Source of the DNA: Oscillospiraceae bacterium
Lineage (GTDB): Bacteria > Bacillota > Clostridia > Oscillospirales > Ruminococcaceae
Length of the DNA: 15,876 nt
Reading direction: 5' to 3'
Assembly (NCBI GenBank): GCA_900752625.1
Contig: CAADWC010000003.1
Span: 1 to 15,876 of the forward strand
Made by a program: the position numbers and the translations under genes. Under the pieces are notes generated by a model. The model worked only from the letters and a program-made list of their open reading frames with translations, was not told where the DNA came from and did not search any database. Every line of letters starts with the position of its first letter. Positions within the stretch are counted from its first letter, which is position 1. Of this stretch, positions 13,791 to 15,876 are shown in pieces.

Positions 13791-14116
13791 TATCAAAAAA
13801 GAAAGTCGTTGCTGCAGCTGCAAGCGCGCTGTGTTTTGCGGCAATGCTGCCGGCAACCGTCTGCGCTTCTGGCGACGTTGCGGGAGCTGTTGAAAGCACT
13901 TGGAGTACGGCCAGATCACAGGTCGTGTCGGTCGTAAACAACGTGGTTTTCCCTGTGATCGACGTAGTTCTGGCGGTTTTGCTGTTTGTTAAGATCGGTC
14001 TCGCATATCTCGACTATCGAAAACATGGTCAATTGGAATGGACTCCGATAGCCATAATTTTCGGCTGCCTGCTGTTTGCACTGACTGCTCCGCTGTATAT
14101 CTGGTCGATCGTTTAA
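13787..14116 (+). CDS. DUF3852 / VirB2-like small membrane protein
   Basis: A 109-residue protein. A signal peptide covers about 1-26 (KKKVVAAAASALCFAAMLPATVCA), followed by GDVAGAVESTW, then two hydrophobic segments at about 45-68 (VVFPVIDVVLAVLLFVKIGLAY) and 84-107 (PIAIIFGCLLFALTAPLYIWSI), joined by a short charged loop (DYRKHGQLEW). This size and layout (leader, two helices, basic loop) is that of VirB2/TrbC-type conjugative pilins. I recall the DUF3852 name for this sequence pattern in Firmicutes ICEs. It likely contributes to the mating channel or its membrane base. The start overlaps the sortase stop as ATGA, so it is translationally coupled to it. Confidence 0.8.
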   Translation: MISKKKVVAAAASALCFAAMLPATVCASGDVAGAVESTWSTARSQVVSVVNNVVFPVIDVVLAVLLFVKIGLAYLDYRKHGQLEWTPIAIIFGCLLFALTAPLYIWSIV

Positions 14117-14131
14117 AAGGAGAATTTGTGT

Positions 14132-14836
14132 ATGAAAAAAGTATTTTCCGCGGCAATTTTAACCGCAATCGCAATGACAATGACCGCTTGCGGAACGATC
14201 TCTCCGCCTGTGCAGACTGCATCGGAAACAACAATTACCACTACAGCCGAGTCCTTATCCGATTCGGCTGCCTCTTCAGAGGCTGAACGCACAACCGACA
14301 GTGAACAGGTGAACACCTTTATTGCGGAGTTTTTTGACGCAAATATATGCTTTACAGACGTTTCGACCATCGTTACCGAAGCAATGAAAGGCTGTTCCTT
14401 TGAAACGGAAAAAGTCGATTCAAATGGAGTGCAGAAAATATCTCTGAAAGGCAAAAACGGTGGAGGAAAGATCGATGTTCTGTGCATTGATCTGTCACAG
14501 GCGCAGATTGATTACGGCATGGAATATATCCTCGAAAACTTCGGAGATTACTATTTTGGATTGACCTCCGCACAGATGAGCGGTATTACGGAGGATGATT
14601 TTGTGTCCAACTATCGTATGACAAGCAGTGTTGTTTCTAAGGGCAAATATCAGCGGTACGGCTCTGTTCAGAAGTCTGACGGTATGGCAACGCAGTTCGG
14701 ATATACCGAAACCTACGCCGTGCTTATCGAAAACAAGCTGACTGTGGTGTCGGGTGCATATCTCAGCACGGATATGATGGAACGGCAGAGCTTTTCTCAG
14801 CTGATGGGTAAGTTTGCGGAGAATGTGAAGTATTGA
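14132..14836 (+). CDS. Lipoprotein of unknown function
   Basis: A 234-residue lipoprotein. The ATG at 14132 follows AAAAGGAGA (about 9 bases); an upstream TTG in frame is less likely. The signal MKKVFSAAILTAIAMTMTAC ends in a lipobox, with the Cys at residue 20. A Thr/Ser/Glu-rich linker (about 28-60) resembles that of the transglutaminase-like lipoprotein upstream. The folded part (about 62-234) has no motif I recognise: FDANICFTDVSTIVTEAMKG, then KIDVLCIDLSQAQIDYGMEY, then YAVLIENKLTVVSGAYLS. It lies 15 bases after the DUF3852 gene and probably belongs to the same operon, so it may sit on the outer membrane face near the mating channel or adhesin; function unknown. No clear terminator follows; CCCGTG-CTTTT-CATGGG (about 14854-14870) is a hairpin without a T run. 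Confidence 0.75.
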   Translation: MKKVFSAAILTAIAMTMTACGTISPPVQTASETTITTTAESLSDSAASSEAERTTDSEQVNTFIAEFFDANICFTDVSTIVTEAMKGCSFETEKVDSNGVQKISLKGKNGGGKIDVLCIDLSQAQIDYGMEYILENFGDYYFGLTSAQMSGITEDDFVSNYRMTSSVVSKGKYQRYGSVQKSDGMATQFGYTETYAVLIENKLTVVSGAYLSTDMMERQSFSQLMGKFAENVKY

Positions 14837-14883
14837 TATTGCTTGATTCCCCGTGCTTTTCATGGGACATGTGAACTGCCTGA

Positions 14884-14912
14884 TTCACTAAAAATCGACT
14901 GCAGCATATAAT
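14884..14912 (+). promoter_or_regulatory. Promoter of the 73-residue protein gene
   Basis: TTCACT (14884-14889), 17-base spacer, TATAAT (14907-14912). The -10 is perfect and the -35 weak. The start codon is about 28 bases downstream. Confidence 0.6.
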
Positions 14913-14939
14913 ATTCATAGGAATCAAGAGGTGATAACT

Positions 14940-15161
14940 ATGATGACAATGTGTGCAGTTATTTTGGAAATCAGCGATAGACAGCTTCTTGTACGTAATA
15001 GTAAAACGGATCAGGAGGTTGTCGTAAACACGCACTGTAACTGTAATTTTCGTGTTGGCGACAGAGTAATGATTTTTTACAGCGGCGCCATGACCATGAG
15101 TATTCCACCACAGATAAGTGCGATACGAATACGAAAAGCGCCATTTAATATTTGTTTTTGA
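14940..15161 (+). CDS. Small conserved protein, possibly OB-fold like
   Basis: A 73-residue protein starting at ATG 14940 after GAGGTGAT (14928-14935); a GTG at 14931 lies inside that site. It is beta-rich: MTMCAVILEISDRQLLVRNS, then QEVVVNTHCNCNFRVGDRVM, then IFYSGAMTMSIPPQISAIRI. The pattern, a strand with internal LLV, then VGDRV and a late YSGAMT, resembles small single-barrel proteins common in Clostridia, but I cannot name a family or function. Three Cys lie at CAVI and HCNCN. It has its own promoter and a strong terminator right after it (15168-15201), so it is probably a single-gene unit. Confidence 0.7.
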   Translation: MMTMCAVILEISDRQLLVRNSKTDQEVVVNTHCNCNFRVGDRVMIFYSGAMTMSIPPQISAIRIRKAPFNICF

Positions 15162-15167
15162 ATATAT

Positions 15168-15201
15168 TCCGTTTCTGATATTTTATCAGAAGCGGATTTT
15201 T
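15168..15201 (+). terminator. Strong rho-independent terminator before the DUF3991 gene
   Basis: A 13-bp stem TCCGTTTCTGATA (15168-15180) / TATCAGAAGCGGA (15184-15196) with one G-U pair and a TTT loop, followed by five T (15197-15201). The ribosome site of the next gene starts 9 bases later (15211), so that gene has no room for its own promoter. Confidence 0.9.
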
Positions 15202-15221
15202 CATGCGAAGAAGGTGAAAAT

Positions 15222-15752
15222 ATGCCATATATCCCCTTTACAGACGAACAAAAACAGCTTGCCAACTCGGTAGATCTGGAACAATTCCTCCGAATGCGCG
15301 GCGAGAAATTAGAACGTGTCGGACGAGAATCAAAACTGATCTACTACGACAGCACAGGCAGGCACGACAGCATAACGCTCCGTGGCTCGACCTGGTTTGA
15401 CCACAAGAATCAGATCGGCGGCGGAGCGATAAAATTTATGCAGGAATTCTATGACATGGATTTTCAGACGGCTGTTCAGGAACTGTTAGGACAGACTATC
15501 ACTCCGCTCTCCCACAGTCCGCCGAAAGCTATCGCAAAGGAAGAAAAGAAAGAGTTCAGACTTCCCGAGGCAAACGCAAATATGCACAGAGTATACGCTT
15601 ACCTCATAAAACAGAGGTTTATTGATCCAAACATTATCTCGCATTTTGCAAAACAGCGCACACTCTATGAGGATAAGGAACATCATCAAGTTTTTCGATT
15701 TTGCGAAGCAAACCCCGGATGTTGTCCTCAAAGAAAAACTTGTTGTCAATAG
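15222..15752 (+). CDS. DUF3991-type (CHC2/Toprim-like) ICE protein, truncated
   Basis: A 176-codon frame; AAGGTGA (15211-15217) lies 4 bases before the ATG. The N-terminus (PYIPFTDEQKQLANSVDLEQFLRMRGEKL) and the next part (DSITLRGSTWFDHKNQIGGGAIKFMQEFYDMDF) match my memory of DUF3991/Toprim proteins of conjugative elements, which have a degenerate CHC2-like zinc-finger domain, then DUF3991 (starting near FRLPEANANMHRVYAYLIKQ here), then a Toprim domain; related to DNA primase. The usual length is over 300 residues. Here similarity breaks at about 15690 (after YEDKEHHQV); the last 20 residues, with several Cys, look unrelated, and the Toprim part is absent. The following DNA is hairpin-rich, so an insertion has most likely cut the gene. 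The remaining part would lie beyond the inserted element. Confidence 0.8.
   Translation: MPYIPFTDEQKQLANSVDLEQFLRMRGEKLERVGRESKLIYYDSTGRHDSITLRGSTWFDHKNQIGGGAIKFMQEFYDMDFQTAVQELLGQTITPLSHSPPKAIAKEEKKEFRLPEANANMHRVYAYLIKQRFIDPNIISHFAKQRTLYEDKEHHQVFRFCEANPGCCPQRKTCCQ
15688..15741. repeat. Inverted repeat at the DUF3991 break point
   Basis: AAGTTTTTC (15688-15696) and GAAAAACTT (15733-15741) form a perfect 9-bp inverted repeat. A smaller hairpin TTCG-ATTTTG-CGAA (15695-15708) lies inside it. The repeat begins where the DUF3991 similarity ends, so it may be the subterminal end of an inserted element. Confidence 0.5.
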
Positions 15753-15770
15753 CCGTTTGCGGCTATTGAC
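15745..15770. repeat. Perfect 11-bp hairpin downstream of the truncated gene
   Basis: GTCAATAGCCG (15745-15755) - TTTG - CGGCTATTGAC (15760-15770). It overlaps the TAG that ends the truncated gene. It is not followed by a T run, so it is not a normal terminator. Subterminal hairpins like this occur at ends of IS200/IS605-type elements and as target sites of group IIC introns; neither element can be proven here. Confidence 0.6.
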
Positions 15771-15876
15771 ATACCCTCCGCTTCACAGCGCAATACCTTG
15801 AAGAAAACAAAATAAATATATTATTTAAAAAACAGGTAAGACTATTTTATAAAGATTGGAGATCAAATTTTGAATG
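15753..15876 (+). other. AT-rich leader of a possible gene running off the window
   Basis: There is no complete gene. A possible promoter is TTGAAG (15798-15803), 18-base spacer, TATTTA (15822-15827). GGAG (15858-15861) lies 12 bases before an ATG that is the last three bases of the window (15874-15876). The element that interrupts the DUF3991 gene probably continues to the right; its nature cannot be told. Confidence 0.35.

Noticed and set aside
14854..14870. Hairpin CCCGTG/CATGGG as terminator of the envelope operon
   Set aside because: The stem is short with a G-U pair and no T run follows.
15766..15796. TTGACA as a -35 box downstream of the right hairpin
   Set aside because: No acceptable -10 lies at 16-18 bases; TTGACA here is simply part of the hairpin arm.

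Overview
The window looks like mobile accessory DNA from a low-to-moderate GC Gram-positive gut bacterium, probably a Ruminococcus-like member of the Oscillospirales/Clostridia. The reasons are strong AGGAGG-type ribosome sites, SpoVG, lipobox lipoproteins with Thr/Lys/Pro linkers, a sortase with an anchored surface protein, and domain families (DUF3849, YodL, DUF3846, DUF3852, DUF3991) that I associate with Tn1549-like and related integrative conjugative elements (ICEs) of Firmicutes. Every clear gene is on the + strand. I saw no tRNA, rRNA or CRISPR array. All family names are my own recognition from the sequence, not database results.

Layout. (1) 1-1972 is a transposon recombination end: a 59-codon TnpW-like ORF, a sigma-A-type promoter with a dyad over it, a large serine recombinase whose last residues are out of frame, and a strong terminator overlapping its 3' end. 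(2) 2021-2228 is the wreck of a DNA cytosine-5 methyltransferase gene (start motif and PCQ-like motif fused by deletion and frameshift). (3) 2277-4037 is a two-gene cargo operon: an AraC-type DNA-binding domain fused to a SAM methyltransferase, then a Nudix hydrolase 1 base further on. (4) 4038-4544 is mostly decayed DNA ending in a structured leader. A 22-23 base sequence occurs in opposite orientation at 2160-2182 and 4435-4456 and brackets the cargo operon. (5) 4545-7477 is a tightly coupled operon: N6-adenine methyltransferase with a C-terminal QLSLF sliding-clamp-type motif, a small Cys-cluster protein, a DUF3849-YodL-DUF3846 protein, and SpoVG. (6) 7554-14836 is a cell-envelope module: a transglutaminase-like lipoprotein, a secreted NlpC/P60 plus SpaA-repeat surface protein interrupted by one in-frame TGA, a class B sortase, a VirB2-like DUF3852 protein and a second lipoprotein. 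(7) 14884-15876 holds a small 73-aa protein, a terminator, a DUF3991-type gene cut short, and, after the cut, hairpin-rich AT-rich DNA with a possible new gene start at the very edge.

How it may work together (inference). The methyltransferase/DUF/SpoVG operon looks like the maintenance and host-control part of an ICE. The surface protein, sortase and pilin-like protein look like a donor-surface and mating-channel module. The TGA sits between the peptidase's catalytic Cys and His. Either the adhesin is a fresh pseudogene, or the TGA is read through and two products are made. Two terminators (8574-8600 and 15168-15201) lie about 10-17 bases upstream of ribosome sites with no room for a promoter between, which suggests the downstream genes depend on read-through or antitermination.
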